From assembly GCF_001205715.1 (NCBI RefSeq), contig NZ_AQQZ01000005.1, positions 124,001 through 188,000 of the forward strand: a stretch of DNA of 64,000 nt, read 5' to 3'. This document shows, piece after piece, positions 42,487-52,368 of this stretch; position 1 is the first letter of the stretch, and every line of letters starts with the position of its first letter. The notes beneath the pieces were generated by a model, which saw only the letters and a list, made by a program, of their open reading frames with translations, had not been told where the DNA came from and did not search any database. The DNA comes from Pseudaestuariivita atlantica. GTDB taxonomy: Bacteria; Pseudomonadota; Alphaproteobacteria; Rhodobacterales; Rhodobacteraceae. Made by a program: the position numbers and the translations under genes.

Positions 42487-43103
42487 GCGGCGCGCACGTC
42501 GAACGGATCGACCCATTCGCCAAGGAACCACGCCTGCCCGCCGTCCCAAAACTCACCGGACAGAAGGCCACCATGTTCCCCGTTGGCGTTGACGAAAGTG
42601 TGTGTCTCGCCGACTTCGAGCGGTTCGGGGAAGGAGCCGCGAATGGCCTCGCATCGCGCCTCTTCGCGTTCCGTCACCCGGTAGGTGTCCGCGCCCCAGA
42701 AGCCTGACGCAACCTCGATGGTCTGGCCTGTGGGTGGCGGGCCGGACAGGCGCGGCGCGTCGTCGGGCGGCAGGGCGCGCTGCACGACGACATCGCCTTC
42801 ATCGACGCTGATCCACGCGGCATCGTCGCCGGAGGTGCACCAGTATTCGTCCCAATGCCCCCGGCCATAGGAATAGCGCGCGTGACCGACCACATGCCAC
42901 ACCGCGCCCGCAAGGCGCACATCGGTGCCGAGGGTCAGAAGCGACGGTGCGTCGTGCATCACGCCCGCGCTTCCCGCGTCCCGCGCGCCCGACGGGTCGA
43001 GGAACAGGGTGGTGCCGCACGAGGTGCAGGTCATCATGCGGGCGGCGCGGAATGCCGGGTCCTGCGCGGCGCCGCAATTCGGGCAGTTATAGGTCGTGGC
43101 CAT
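42483..43103 (-). CDS. DUF4178 protein with N-terminal zinc ribbon
   Basis: A 206-residue protein with a zinc ribbon (CPNCGAAQDP ... CTSCGTTLF) and a DUF4178 domain (SLLTLGTDVRLAGAVWHVVGHARY, WDEYWCTSGDDAAWISVDEGD). It has no membrane helix, so it looks like a soluble partner of the longer DUF4178 protein encoded next. It starts the minus-strand unit that runs to the aminopropyltransferase. Confidence 0.85.
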   Translation of the reverse strand: MATTYNCPNCGAAQDPAFRAARMMTCTSCGTTLFLDPSGARDAGSAGVMHDAPSLLTLGTDVRLAGAVWHVVGHARYSYGRGHWDEYWCTSGDDAAWISVDEGDVVVQRALPPDDAPRLSGPPPTGQTIEVASGFWGADTYRVTEREEARCEAIRGSFPEPLEVGETHTFVNANGEHGGLLSGEFWDGGQAWFLGEWVDPFDVRAA

Positions 43104-43172
43104 AAATCCTTGCAGCCGCCGAAGAAATCCAACTGCTTCTGGCTAGCACGCGGCGCGATGCCGGCAAACCCC

Positions 43173-43200
43173 TTGCAACCCCGCGCCGGCCCCGTATATG
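43173..43200 (+). promoter_or_regulatory. Promoter of rimP
   Basis: TTGCAA, 16 bases, TATATG, about 98 bases before the rimP ATG. The box and its CCCC- prefix and GC-rich follow-on (CGCGCCGGG) closely resemble the nusA promoter at 45428-45456. Confidence 0.65.
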
Positions 43201-43297
43201 CCCCGCAGACGCGCCGCGCCGGGCACCGATCCGGCATGTGTCTGCGACAGATCGACGGGGCCTTGTGCCCGCTGCTTGTTTTTGGATCGACGAACCG

Positions 43298-43873
43298 ATG
43301 TCCGACATGATCGCCAAATCCGCCATGGACCGCCGCCTGGCCGAAATCGTGACCCCCGTGATCGAGGACATGGGTTTCGAATTGGTGCGCCTGCGGCTGA
43401 TGGGCGGCAACACGCCGACGCTTCAGATCATGGCCGAACGTCCCGGCGGCGGGATCGAGGTGGACGATTGCGCCGAGATCTCGACCGCCGTCAGCGCAAC
43501 GCTGGATGTCGAGGACCCGATCCTCGACGCCTACACGCTCGAGGTCTCCTCGCCCGGCATCGACCGGCCCCTGACCCGGCTGAAGGATTTCGACCTCTAC
43601 GAAGGCTATGACGCGAAGCTGGAGACCGCCGAACTGATCGACGGGCGCAAGCGGTTCCGCGGCGTGCTGGCCGGGATCGAGGGCGACGAAGTCCTGATCA
43701 ATGTCGACGAGGGCACGATCGGCCTGAAATTCGACTGGCTGAATGACGCCAAGCTGGTGATGACCGACGAACTGGTCAAGGAGATGCTGCGCCAGCGCAA
43801 GGCGCAACCGCTGGACGAAGCCGAGTTCGACGAGGTCGAGACCGACGAAGACGGCGACACGTCCGGAAATTGA
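43298..43873 (+). CDS. rimP: Ribosome maturation factor RimP
   Basis: A 191-residue cytoplasmic factor needed for 30S subunit assembly. The N-terminal domain has [19 protein letters not shown] and the [11 protein letters not shown] block; the C-terminal Sm-like domain has the [11 protein letters not shown] hallmark (about residue 83-93). The C-terminus is a long acidic tail. The ATG at 43298 matches the usual family start, although the ribosome-binding site is weak. rimP normally precedes nusA directly; here an RTX gene is in between. Confidence 0.94.
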   Translation: MSDMIAKSAMDRRLAEIVTPVIEDMGFELVRLRLMGGNTPTLQIMAERPGGGIEVDDCAEISTAVSATLDVEDPILDAYTLEVSSPGIDRPLTRLKDFDLYEGYDAKLETAELIDGRKRFRGVLAGIEGDEVLINVDEGTIGLKFDWLNDAKLVMTDELVKEMLRQRKAQPLDEAEFDEVETDEDGDTSGN

Positions 43874-43961
43874 CGGCTTTCCCGGCCTTTCCGACAAAAT
43901 TTGAAACTTCTGCCACCCGGCATCCGTGACTCCCGCATATCCGCCTTAATGGGAGACACTC

Positions 43962-45416
43962 ATGGCACATCTTGGACAATCCTTTACTTCCTTTGAAGTC
44001 TTTCTGAACCGCGCCGATGTTGATGCGGTCTATCGCGTCGATCTTGCGGCGTTCAATTCGTCCGGCGTGACCGGCGACGCGATCATCGCGGTCAATACCG
44101 AAGCCGACGGTACGCGCTACCTCAACGTCATGGTCGTGGCCGAGAACACGGCCCCCGGACAGGTGCACCCGATGCACATTCACGGCGTGTTCGATGAAAA
44201 CGGCGCACCTGCCGACAGCCGGACGCCGACGCTGTTCAACGACACCGACCGCGACGGCATGGTCGAGGTGCTTGAAGGACTGCCTTCCTATGGTGACGTG
44301 ATCCTGCCGTTCTCGGACAACGGCGCGCCGATCATGTCGGATGCCAACGGGCAGATCGTGTTCATCCAGAATTACGACCTTGGCGATTCCTCGAATTTCT
44401 TCAGCCCGGTTTCCGGCAACGACTACACCGCCGCCGACCTGCTGCCGCTGGAGCTGCGCGAACTGGTGCTGCACGGGCTCGACGTGCCCGAAGGCATCGG
44501 TGACGGTACCGAGGGCGAGGTGAACGGCATGCAGAACGGTTACGTGCCGATACTGCCCGCCGCCGCAGGCGAGATCGAGGAGATCACCGTCGCGCAAGCA
44601 CTCGACATCCTTGACGACGCACGCGGCGTGGCCAGCGACAGCTTTACCCTGACCGACGGCGCGGATACGTTCGATGCTGGCGCGGGTGACGACACGGTGG
44701 ACGGCGCCGGTGGCGACGACCTGCTGATGGGCGGCACCGATGACGACATGATCCTTGGCGGGGACGGCAACGACTCGATCCAGGGCGGCGCGGGCGCCGA
44801 CATGATCGACGGCGGGGCGGGCTCTGACTGGGCAATGTTTGCCGACGGGACCGGCGTGATGGTCGACCTTGGCAATACCGTGATGGGCTCGGGCGAGGCC
44901 GCGGGTGACATGTACGTGAACGTCGAAAACGTCATGGGCACCAACCGCGCCGACGCGATCTGGGGCGACATGGGTGCCAACATGATCGTCGGCGGCACCC
45001 ATTCCGACCGGCTGTATGGCCGCGCCGGGGACGACACGCTGGACGGCGGGATCGGCAACGACGCGATCTACGGCAACCAGGGTGCCGACGTGCTGACCGG
45101 GGGCGCGGGCACCGACCGCTTCATCTTCTTCGGCACCGCCGATTCGATGGCGGGCATGGGTGACACGATCACCGACTTCACCATGGACGAGCGGATCGAG
45201 CTGAGCCGGATCGACGGCGACCCGACCCAGGGCGGCAACCAGGCGCTCAACTTCGTCGGCGACGCGGCCTTCAGCAACACCGCGGGCGAGTTGCGGTACG
45301 AAATCTCGAGCGGCAACACCGTGGTGCAGGCTGACGTGGACGGTGACGGCGCCGCCGATTTCGAGGTCACCCTGACCGGGGAAATCATGCTGGACGCCAC
45401 CAACTTCCTGCTCTGA
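43962..45416 (+). CDS. RTX calcium-binding protein with N-terminal CHRD-like domain
   Basis: A 484-residue acidic protein. The N-terminal ~130 residues are CHRD-like (AVYRVDLAAF, VHPMHIHGVFDENG). From about 225 to 390 it has hemolysin-type GGxGxDxxx repeats (GAGDDTVDGAGGDDLLMGG and others), which bind calcium after export. The C-terminal end (IMLDATNFLL) fits a type I secretion signal, and there is no N-terminal signal peptide. It lies 88 bases after rimP and before nusA, an odd place for a secreted protein. Base composition is like its neighbours. No type I exporter genes are in the window. Confidence 0.88.
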   Translation: MAHLGQSFTSFEVFLNRADVDAVYRVDLAAFNSSGVTGDAIIAVNTEADGTRYLNVMVVAENTAPGQVHPMHIHGVFDENGAPADSRTPTLFNDTDRDGMVEVLEGLPSYGDVILPFSDNGAPIMSDANGQIVFIQNYDLGDSSNFFSPVSGNDYTAADLLPLELRELVLHGLDVPEGIGDGTEGEVNGMQNGYVPILPAAAGEIEEITVAQALDILDDARGVASDSFTLTDGADTFDAGAGDDTVDGAGGDDLLMGGTDDDMILGGDGNDSIQGGAGADMIDGGAGSDWAMFADGTGVMVDLGNTVMGSGEAAGDMYVNVENVMGTNRADAIWGDMGANMIVGGTHSDRLYGRAGDDTLDGGIGNDAIYGNQGADVLTGGAGTDRFIFFGTADSMAGMGDTITDFTMDERIELSRIDGDPTQGGNQALNFVGDAAFSNTAGELRYEISSGNTVVQADVDGDGAADFEVTLTGEIMLDATNFLL

Positions 45417-45427
45417 CCGCTGGCCCC

Positions 45428-45456
45428 TTGCAACCGGACCCCGGCGCGCGTATATC
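45428..45456 (+). promoter_or_regulatory. Promoter of nusA
   Basis: TTGCAA, 17 bases, TATATC, 12 bases after the RTX stop codon. The next bases repeat the CGCGCCGGG motif that also follows the rimP promoter. Predicted transcription start is near 45463. Confidence 0.65.
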
Positions 45457-45510
45457 GCCTTCAACAGCGGCGCGCCGGGGTCCACACCCGGAGCACCACC
45501 GGAAAGACAA

Positions 45511-45532
45511 ACGGGCCGCGTGGCCCGTTTTT
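45511..45532 (+). terminator. Intrinsic terminator in the nusA leader (RTX end or nusA attenuator)
   Basis: ACGGGCC-GCGT-GGCCCGT followed by TTTTT is a strong rho-independent terminator, 37 bases before the nusA ATG. It ends transcripts from the RTX gene, but it is also downstream of the predicted nusA promoter, so it can act as an attenuator. Confidence 0.82.
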
Positions 45533-45568
45533 CGTTTCCGGGCCACGCCACTTCTTGGAGACGGACAG

Positions 45569-47200
45569 ATGGCGATTACCTCGGCCAACCAGTTGGAACT
45601 CTTGCAGACCGCCGAAGCGGTCGCGCGTGAAAAGATGATCGACCCCTCGCTTGTAATCGAAGCGATGGAGGAAAGCCTCGCCCGTGCGGCCAAGTCGCGC
45701 TACGGGGCCGAGATGGACATCCGCGTGTCGATCGACCGCAAGACCGGCCGCGCGACCTTTACCCGCGTCCGCACCGTGGTCGAGGACGAGGAACTGGAAA
45801 ACTACCAGGCCGAGATGACCGTCGAGCAGGCCAAGCAATACATGGACAACCCCCAGGTCGGCGACACCTATGTCGAGGAAGTGCCGCCGGTTGACATGGG
45901 CCGGATCGCCGCCCAATCGGCCAAGCAGGTGATCCTGCAGAAGGTCCGCGAAGCCGAGCGTGACCGCCAGTACGACGAATTCAAGGATCGCGCCGGCACC
46001 ATCATCAACGGCCTCGTCAAGCGCGAAGAATACGGCAACGTCATCGTCGACGTGGGTCGTGGCGAAGCCGTGCTGCGCCGGAACGAGAAGATCGGCCGCG
46101 AAAGCTATCGCCCGAACGACCGCATCCGCTGCTACATCAAGGACGTGCGCCGCGAACCGCGCGGGCCGCAGATCTTCCTGTCGCGCACCGCGCCGGAATT
46201 CATGGCCGAACTGTTCAAGATGGAAGTGCCGGAAATCTACGACGGCATCATCGAGATCAAGGCCGTCGCCCGCGACCCCGGCTCGCGCGCCAAGATCGCC
46301 GTAATTTCCTATGACGGCTCCATTGACCCTGTCGGTGCCTGCGTCGGTATGCGCGGCTCCCGCGTGCAGGCCGTGGTGAACGAGTTGCAGGGCGAGAAGA
46401 TCGACATCATTCCGTGGAACGAGGACATGCCGACCTTCCTCGTGAACGCGCTGCAACCGGCAGAGGTCAGCAAAGTGGTCCTCGACGAGGAAGCCGAGCG
46501 GATCGAGGTCGTGGTGCCCGAAGAGCAGCTGTCGCTCGCCATCGGCCGTCGCGGTCAGAACGTGCGGCTGGCGTCGCAACTGACGGGCCTCGACATCGAC
46601 ATCATGACCGAGGAAGAGGAATCGGCGCGTCGTCAGAAAGAGTTCGAAGAGCGGACCGAGCTGTTCATGAACACGCTCGATCTGGACGAATTCTTCGCCC
46701 AGCTGCTGGTGTCCGAAGGGTTTACCAACCTCGAAGAGGTGGCTTATGTCGAACTGGACGAACTGCTGGTGATCGACGGCGTCGACGAAGGCACGGCGCA
46801 GGAATTGCAGACCCGTGCGCGCGAGTTCCTCGAAGAACAGGCCCGCAAGGCGCTCGAGCACGCCCGCGAACTGGGTGCCGAGGACAGCCTCATTGAATTC
46901 GAGGGGCTCACACCCCAGATGGTGGAGGCGCTGGCCGAGGACGGCATCAAGACGCTCGAGGATTTCGCGACCTGCGCCGACTGGGAACTGGCCGGTGGCT
47001 GGACCACGGTGGACGGCGAGCGCGTCAAGGATGACGGCCTGCTCGAAAAATTCGATGTGGACCTTGCCGAGGCGCAGAACCTCGTGATGACCGCCCGGAT
47101 CATTCTTGGCTGGGTCGACCCCGACGAACTGGTTGCCGCGGAAGAAGACGGCACCGCAGGCGAAGGCGATGACGCCGAAACCGAGGAGGGCGCGGTCTGA
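45569..47200 (+). CDS. nusA: Transcription termination/antitermination factor NusA
   Basis: A 543-residue RNA polymerase-binding factor that controls pausing, termination and antitermination. The order is an N-terminal domain (to ~130), S1 (~135-200), two KH domains (~205-345, with [19 protein letters not shown] and [13 protein letters not shown]), and C-terminal helix-hairpin-helix repeats (~370-520), as in alphaproteobacteria. The ATG at 45569 has a TTGGAG site; the upstream frame runs through the leader. It is followed closely by ylxR and infB. Confidence 0.96.
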   Translation: MAITSANQLELLQTAEAVAREKMIDPSLVIEAMEESLARAAKSRYGAEMDIRVSIDRKTGRATFTRVRTVVEDEELENYQAEMTVEQAKQYMDNPQVGDTYVEEVPPVDMGRIAAQSAKQVILQKVREAERDRQYDEFKDRAGTIINGLVKREEYGNVIVDVGRGEAVLRRNEKIGRESYRPNDRIRCYIKDVRREPRGPQIFLSRTAPEFMAELFKMEVPEIYDGIIEIKAVARDPGSRAKIAVISYDGSIDPVGACVGMRGSRVQAVVNELQGEKIDIIPWNEDMPTFLVNALQPAEVSKVVLDEEAERIEVVVPEEQLSLAIGRRGQNVRLASQLTGLDIDIMTEEEESARRQKEFEERTELFMNTLDLDEFFAQLLVSEGFTNLEEVAYVELDELLVIDGVDEGTAQELQTRAREFLEEQARKALEHARELGAEDSLIEFEGLTPQMVEALAEDGIKTLEDFATCADWELAGGWTTVDGERVKDDGLLEKFDVDLAEAQNLVMTARIILGWVDPDELVAAEEDGTAGEGDDAETEEGAV

Positions 47201-47222
47201 TCCCGGACCGCGACGCTGCGAC

Positions 47223-47867
47223 TTGAGCCGCGGGGGCAAATCCAGGGACCGGACGGACGGACCCGAACGCAAGTGCATCGTCACGGGCGAGGTGCAACCG
47301 AAGTCCGGCCTTGTGCGTTTCGTGGTGTCGCCGGATGGCACGATCGTGCCGGATGTGGCGGGCAAGCTGCCCGGACGCGGCATGTGGGTCAGCGCGACGC
47401 GGGACGCCGTGGAAAAGGCCGCGTCCAAGGGCCAGTTCGCCCGCGCGGCACGCAGCAAGGTCACGGTGCCCGACGGGCTTGCTGACCTTGTGGAACAGGC
47501 TTTGGCGCGGCGCCTGATCGACCTGATCAGCATGGCGCGCAAATCCGGCGACGCGATTGCCGGGTACGAGAAGGTGAAGACCGCGCTCGACAAGGAAGAG
47601 GTCAAGGTGCTGATCCAAGCCTCGGACGGGTCAGAGCGCGGAAAGGGCAAGCTCAACACGCCGCGTGACGGGCGCTGGCTGGGCTGGTTGACCAGTGACG
47701 AGCTGGGTCTGGCATTCGGGCGACAGGCGGTCATTCATGCCGCCATTCGCTCTGGTGGACTCAGCCGACGTGTTATAGAGGAAGCGCAACGCCTCAAAGG
47801 CATGCGCGCCGATGTGCAATCAGGCGCAAACGGTGGGACCGCCCGCCGGAAAGGACAGACGGACTAG
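47223..47867 (+). CDS. ylxR: YlxR-L7Ae fusion RNA-binding protein
   Basis: A 214-residue protein with an N-terminal YlxR domain (RKCIVTGEVQPKSGLVRFVVSPDG, GRGMWVSATRDAV) and a C-terminal L7Ae/L30e-type domain (IDLISMARKSGDAIAGYEKV, VLIQASDGS), a fusion usual in alphaproteobacteria. The start is uncertain: the TTG at 47223 agrees with relatives that begin just before the RGGxSxDR stretch. Its stop codon touches the infB ATG. Confidence 0.88.
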   Translation: MSRGGKSRDRTDGPERKCIVTGEVQPKSGLVRFVVSPDGTIVPDVAGKLPGRGMWVSATRDAVEKAASKGQFARAARSKVTVPDGLADLVEQALARRLIDLISMARKSGDAIAGYEKVKTALDKEEVKVLIQASDGSERGKGKLNTPRDGRWLGWLTSDELGLAFGRQAVIHAAIRSGGLSRRVIEEAQRLKGMRADVQSGANGGTARRKGQTD

Positions 47868-50351
47868 ATGAGCGACAACGACGGCAAAAAAACCCTCGGA
47901 CTGCGCAGTGGCGCCCGCTCGGGCAATGTGAAGCAAAGCTTCAGCCACGGCCGCACGAAGAACGTCGTGGTGGAAACCAAGCGCAAGCGCGTCGTCGTGC
48001 CCAAACCGGGCGCGGCCAACAAGCCTGCGACGGGTGGGGCACCGACCTCGGGCAGCGGCAAGCGGCCCGCGGGCATTTCCGATGCCGAGATGGAACGCCG
48101 CCTGAAGGCCGTGCAGGCCGCCAAGGCGCGTGAAGCCGACGAAGCCGCCAAGCGCGAGGCCGAGGAAAAGGCCCGCGCCGAAGAGCGCGAGCGTCGCCGC
48201 GAGGAAGCCGAAGCCAAGGAACGCGCCGAGCGCGAGCGCGAGGAAGCGCTGAAAGCCAAGGCCGAGGAAGAGGCACGCCAGAAACGCGAGGCCGAAGAGG
48301 CCGCGAACCGCGCCGCCGCCGCACCCGCTCCGGAGAAAGCAGACACCCGTGGGCCCGCCCGCCCGTCGGGCGGCGCCGCACAGCCGGGCCGCAAGAGCGA
48401 GCGCGAACGCGAGCAGGACCGCAAGGGCGGCAAGGGTGGTCGCGACGATGGCCGCCGGTCGGGCAAGCTGACGCTGAACCAGGCCCTGCGCGGCGGCGAA
48501 GGTGGCCGCCAGAAATCCATGGCCGCGATGAAGCGGAAGCAGGAGCGCGCGCGCCAGAAGGCGATGGGTGGCCAGGTCGAGCGCGAAAAGGTCGTGCGCG
48601 ACGTGCAACTGCCCGAAACCATCGTGGTGGCCGAACTTGCCAACCGGATGGCCGAACGCGTGGGCGACGTCGTCAAGGCGCTGATGCAGAACGGCATGAT
48701 GGTCACGCAGAACCAGACCATCGACGCGGACACCGCCGAACTCATCATCGAGGAATTCGGCCACAAGGTCACCCGCGTGTCGGATTCGGACGTGGAACAG
48801 GTGATCGACCAGGTCGAGGACAGCGAGGGCGATCTGAAAGCCCGCGCGCCCGTCATCACCATCATGGGTCACGTCGACCACGGCAAGACCTCGCTTCTGG
48901 ACGCGATCCGCAACGCGAAGGTCGTCGCGGGTGAGGCAGGGGGCATCACCCAGCATATTGGCGCCTACCAGGTCGAACAGAACGGTCACAAGCTGACCTT
49001 CCTCGACACGCCGGGCCACGCGGCCTTCACCTCGATGCGCTCGCGCGGTGCGCAGGTGACCGACATCGTCGTGCTGGTGGTTGCCGCGGATGACGCGGTG
49101 ATGCCGCAGACGGTCGAGGCGATCAACCACGCCAAGGCGGCGCAGGTGCCGATGATCGTGGCGATCAACAAGATCGACCGCCCCGAGGCGAACCCGACCA
49201 AGGTCCGCACCGATCTGCTTCAGCACGAAGTGATCGTCGAAGAGCTGTCGGGCGAAGTGCAGGACGTCGAAGTGTCGGCGATCACCGGTCAGGGCCTCGA
49301 CGATCTGCTGGAAGCGATCACGCTTCAGGCAGAGATCCTCGAACTGAAGGCGAACCCGGACCGGGCCGCCGCAGGCGCGGTGATCGAAGCGCAGCTGGAC
49401 GTGGGCCGTGGCCCTGTCGCCACCGTTCTGGTGCAGAACGGCACGCTCAAGCAGGGCGATATCTTCGTCGTGGGCGAGCAGTGGGGCAAGGTGCGCGCGC
49501 TGATCAACGACCAGGGCGAACGCGTCGAAGAAGCCGGGCCGTCGGTGCCGGTGGAGGTTCTGGGCCTCAACGGCACGCCCGAAGCGGGCGACGTGCTGAA
49601 CGTGGTCGAAACCGAAGCGCAGGCGCGCGAGATCGCCGCCTACCGCGAACAGGCCGCCAAGGATAAGCGCGCAGCCGCCGGTGCCGCCACGACGCTCGAC
49701 CAGCTTCTGGCGAAGGCCAAGGAAGACGAGAACGTCAAGGAACTGCCCATCGTCGTGAAGGCGGACGTGCAGGGTTCGGCCGAAGCCATCGTTCAGGCGA
49801 TGGAGAAGATCGGCAACGACGAGGTGCGCGTGCGCGTGCTGCACTCGGGCGTCGGCGCGATCACCGAAACCGACGTGGGCCTGGCCGAAGCCAGCGGCGC
49901 GCCGATCATGGGCTTCAACGTCCGTGCCAACGCGCCCGCCCGCAACTCGGCCAACCAGAAGGGTCTGGAGATCCGGTATTACAGCGTCATCTACGACCTC
50001 GTGGACGACGTGAAGGCCGCCGCGTCCGGTCTGCTGAGCGCGGAGATCCGCGAGAACTTCATCGGCTATGCCGAGATCAAGGAAGTCTTCAAGGTGTCGG
50101 GCGTCGGCAAGGTTGCGGGCTGTCTGGTGACCGAGGGCGTGGCCCGCCGGTCCGCCGGCGTGCGCCTGCTGCGCGACAACGTTGTGATCCACGAAGGCAC
50201 GCTGAAGACGCTGAAGCGCTTCAAGGACGAAGTGGCCGAGGTCCAGTCCGGCCAGGAATGCGGCATGGCGTTCGAGAATTACGACGACATCCGCCCCGGC
50301 GACGTGATCGAGATTTTCGAACGCGAGGAAGTGACGCGCACGCTGACCTGA
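47868..50351 (+). CDS. infB: Translation initiation factor IF-2
   Basis: An 827-residue GTPase that brings initiator tRNA to the ribosome. The N-terminal ~250 residues are charged and coiled (Ala/Glu/Arg-rich), then come IF2-N, the G domain with [12 protein letters not shown] (G1), DTPGHAAF (G3) and NKID (G4) at about 333-490, and the beta-barrel and C-terminal domains. Length is typical. It ends the nusA-ylxR-infB unit and is followed by a terminator. Confidence 0.97.
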   Translation: MSDNDGKKTLGLRSGARSGNVKQSFSHGRTKNVVVETKRKRVVVPKPGAANKPATGGAPTSGSGKRPAGISDAEMERRLKAVQAAKAREADEAAKREAEEKARAEERERRREEAEAKERAEREREEALKAKAEEEARQKREAEEAANRAAAAPAPEKADTRGPARPSGGAAQPGRKSEREREQDRKGGKGGRDDGRRSGKLTLNQALRGGEGGRQKSMAAMKRKQERARQKAMGGQVEREKVVRDVQLPETIVVAELANRMAERVGDVVKALMQNGMMVTQNQTIDADTAELIIEEFGHKVTRVSDSDVEQVIDQVEDSEGDLKARAPVITIMGHVDHGKTSLLDAIRNAKVVAGEAGGITQHIGAYQVEQNGHKLTFLDTPGHAAFTSMRSRGAQVTDIVVLVVAADDAVMPQTVEAINHAKAAQVPMIVAINKIDRPEANPTKVRTDLLQHEVIVEELSGEVQDVEVSAITGQGLDDLLEAITLQAEILELKANPDRAAAGAVIEAQLDVGRGPVATVLVQNGTLKQGDIFVVGEQWGKVRALINDQGERVEEAGPSVPVEVLGLNGTPEAGDVLNVVETEAQAREIAAYREQAAKDKRAAAGAATTLDQLLAKAKEDENVKELPIVVKADVQGSAEAIVQAMEKIGNDEVRVRVLHSGVGAITETDVGLAEASGAPIMGFNVRANAPARNSANQKGLEIRYYSVIYDLVDDVKAAASGLLSAEIRENFIGYAEIKEVFKVSGVGKVAGCLVTEGVARRSAGVRLLRDNVVIHEGTLKTLKRFKDEVAEVQSGQECGMAFENYDDIRPGDVIEIFEREEVTRTLT

Positions 50352-50381
50352 CCTTTGCGGGCATCACGACAAGACAACAAA

Positions 50382-50414
50382 AAAGGCCTCGGATCTCTCC
50401 GGGGCCTTTCTTTT
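50382..50414 (+). terminator. Rho-independent terminator of infB
   Basis: AAAGGCCTCGG and CCGGGGCCTTT form an 11-base stem with one mismatch and a 6-base loop, followed by CTTTTC, 30 bases after the infB stop. Confidence 0.85.
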
Positions 50415-50467
50415 CGGTTCACGATCAGCCTGGAAGAAATCGCGCGACCGAAAGGGTAGCGCGCATC

Positions 50468-50593
50468 TCAGGCGGCAGGGACACCTGCGAACAGGCGATC
50501 ACCCACGCGAACTGCAATGCGTCCATCGGAAAATTTCCGGACGAACACGCCTTGCACGGACACGCAGCTTCCCAGAATTACAGTCTTAAGCAT
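50468..50593 (-). CDS. Small conserved-type protein (41 residues)
   Basis: A 41-residue frame, MLKTVILGSCVSVQG at the start and RVGDRLFAGVPAA at the end, probably a small beta-barrel-like fold. A strong GGGGAG ribosome-binding site lies seven bases upstream of the ATG, and the composition (VFVRKFSDGRIAVRVG) is protein-like. I do not know a function. The 150 bases between it and mutT are AT-rich and must hold its promoter. Confidence 0.65.
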   Translation of the reverse strand: MLKTVILGSCVSVQGVFVRKFSDGRIAVRVGDRLFAGVPAA

Positions 50594-50744
50594 ACCGGAT
50601 CTCCCCAAATCTCGGTCGTGTGAGGTTAAGTTAGTCGGGCCTTGCAGAAGTGCAAACAGAAAGTTCCAAAACTGGACACTTTTTTGACACATTTTTCTCA
50701 AAATTTCGTCAAAGCGTCGAAACGCGGTGCATTTCCAAGTTCCT

Positions 50745-51146
50745 TCAAAGCCAATCGCGCAAAATCGGGATCAGCGGGATGTCGGCAGGGGGCATCGGCA
50801 GCGATTTCAGGTCGCGCGGTGCCACCCATTTAAGCACCTGCCCTTCCTTGGGGCGGGGAACACCCTCCCATTTCCGGCAGGCGAAAAGCGGCATGAGCAG
50901 GTGAAACGACTCGTAGCCGTGCGACGCGAAGGTCAGCGGAGCGAGGCACGAGGCCCACGTGTCGATCCCCAATTCCTCGTGCAATTCGCGGATCAGGGCG
51001 GCTTCGGGCGTCTCGCCCTCTTCGACCTTGCCGCCCGGAAATTCCCACAGACCGGCCATCGACTTGCCTTCGGGGCGTTGCGCCACCAGCACGCGACCGT
51101 CGCGGTCGATCAGGGCCACGGCCGAGACAAGAACAACTTTCGCCAT
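50745..51146 (-). CDS. mutT: MutT-type Nudix hydrolase (8-oxo-dGTP diphosphatase)
   Basis: A 133-residue Nudix enzyme that cleans oxidised nucleotides such as 8-oxo-dGTP. The Nudix box is complete: GGKVEEGETPEAAL followed by IRELHEELGI (about residue 34-57), and WEFPGG precedes it. The ATG at 51146 is one base after the argJ stop; the longer frame to 51167 is rejected. Co-transcription with argJ is usual in this group. Confidence 0.9.
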   Translation of the reverse strand: MAKVVLVSAVALIDRDGRVLVAQRPEGKSMAGLWEFPGGKVEEGETPEAALIRELHEELGIDTWASCLAPLTFASHGYESFHLLMPLFACRKWEGVPRPKEGQVLKWVAPRDLKSLPMPPADIPLIPILRDWL

Positions 51147-51147
51147 G

Positions 51148-52368
51148 TCAGGACCGATAGTCGGCATTGATCGAGATGTAGCCGTGCGTCAGGTCGCAGG
51201 TCCACACGGTCGCCTGCGCATCACCGACGCCCACGTCGACGGCGATCTGCAATTCCGCGTTCTTCATGTAGGCGGCGCCATCCTCTTCGCGGTAGCCGGG
51301 TGCGACCCAGCCTTCGGTGGCGACGAGGATATCGCCGAACCGGATCGACAGGCGATCGCGATCCGCCGCCGCACCGGATTTGCCGACCGCCATGACGACG
51401 CGGCCCCAGTTGGGGTCCTCCCCCGCGATGGCGGTCTTGACCAGCGGCGAATTGGCGATGGACAGGCCGATCTTGCGGGCCTCCGCCTCGCTTTCGGCCC
51501 CTGTCACGGTGATCTCGACGAACTTGGTCGCGCCCTCGCCGTCCCGCACCACCTGATGCGCGAGGTCGAGCATGACGTCGTGCAGCGCGGCCTCGAAGGC
51601 GTCGTCCGCATCGACGCCCGACGCCCCGGTCGCCGCAACAAGCAGCGTGTCCGAGGTCGACGTGTCGCTGTCCACCGTGATCGCGTTGAAGGTCCGGTCG
51701 CACAGCCGCCGGACCATGTCCTGCAACCTGTCCTGTTCGATCCGCGCGTCGGTGAAGATGTAGACGAGCATCGTCGCCATGTCGGGCGCGATCATGCCCG
51801 AGCCCTTGGCGATCCCGGCAATCGTGACCTCCCCGCCCGACAGCGAAACGCGCCCTCCGGCGCCCTTGGCGAAGGTGTCGGTGGTGCGGATCGCGTCCGC
51901 CGCCGCTTCGAAATCGCCGGATCCCAGTTGCGCGACCATCTGGTCGAGCGTCGCGGTGATCCTGTCATGCGGCAAGGGTTCGCCGATCACGCCGGTGGAG
52001 GAGGTGAAGACGCGGCCGATCTCGGCACCGGTCGCGATGGCGACCGCCGTCGTGACCGCCTCGACCGCGGCGACGCCGTTGCGGCCGGTGAAGGCATTGG
52101 CGTTGCCCGCGTTCACGAGGATCGCGGCGGGGCCGGACGGGTCACCACCCAGCTTCGCCTCGCAATCCAGAACCGGCGCGGACCGGGTACGCGAGCGGGT
52201 GAAGGTGCCGGCGACCACCGAACCGGGGTCAAGCACCGCCAGCATCACGTCGTCCCGACCGCGGTATTTCACGCCTGCCGCCGCCGTGGCGAGCCGAAGG
52301 CCGGCCACGGAGGGAAGGTCCGGAAAGCTGGCGGGCGCGAGCGGAGAGCGCGGAGGAACGCCGCCCAT
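51148..52368 (-). CDS. argJ: Bifunctional ornithine acetyltransferase/N-acetylglutamate synthase
   Basis: A 406-residue enzyme of arginine synthesis that moves the acetyl group from N-acetylornithine to glutamate. It is a self-cleaving Ntn hydrolase: the nucleophile Thr is in GSGMIAPDMATMLVYIFTDA (about residue 201), and VNAGNANAFTG and GEDPNWGRV are typical. Its start overlaps the parvulin stop (TGATG). Confidence 0.95.
   Translation of the reverse strand: MGGVPPRSPLAPASFPDLPSVAGLRLATAAAGVKYRGRDDVMLAVLDPGSVVAGTFTRSRTRSAPVLDCEAKLGGDPSGPAAILVNAGNANAFTGRNGVAAVEAVTTAVAIATGAEIGRVFTSSTGVIGEPLPHDRITATLDQMVAQLGSGDFEAAADAIRTTDTFAKGAGGRVSLSGGEVTIAGIAKGSGMIAPDMATMLVYIFTDARIEQDRLQDMVRRLCDRTFNAITVDSDTSTSDTLLVAATGASGVDADDAFEAALHDVMLDLAHQVVRDGEGATKFVEITVTGAESEAEARKIGLSIANSPLVKTAIAGEDPNWGRVVMAVGKSGAAADRDRLSIRFGDILVATEGWVAPGYREEDGAAYMKNAELQIAVDVGVGDAQATVWTCDLTHGYISINADYRS

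Noticed and set aside
44690-45120. Repeated GC-rich DNA pattern considered as a repeat element
   Set aside because: It is the coding sequence of RTX nonapeptides, explained by protein repeats.
43776-45551. 591-residue minus-strand open frame
   Set aside because: Antisense to the RTX gene; repeated His/Val stretches are the reverse reading of the Gly-Asp repeats.
47820-50192. 790-residue minus-strand open frame
   Set aside because: Fully antisense to infB; the composition mirrors the IF-2 codons.
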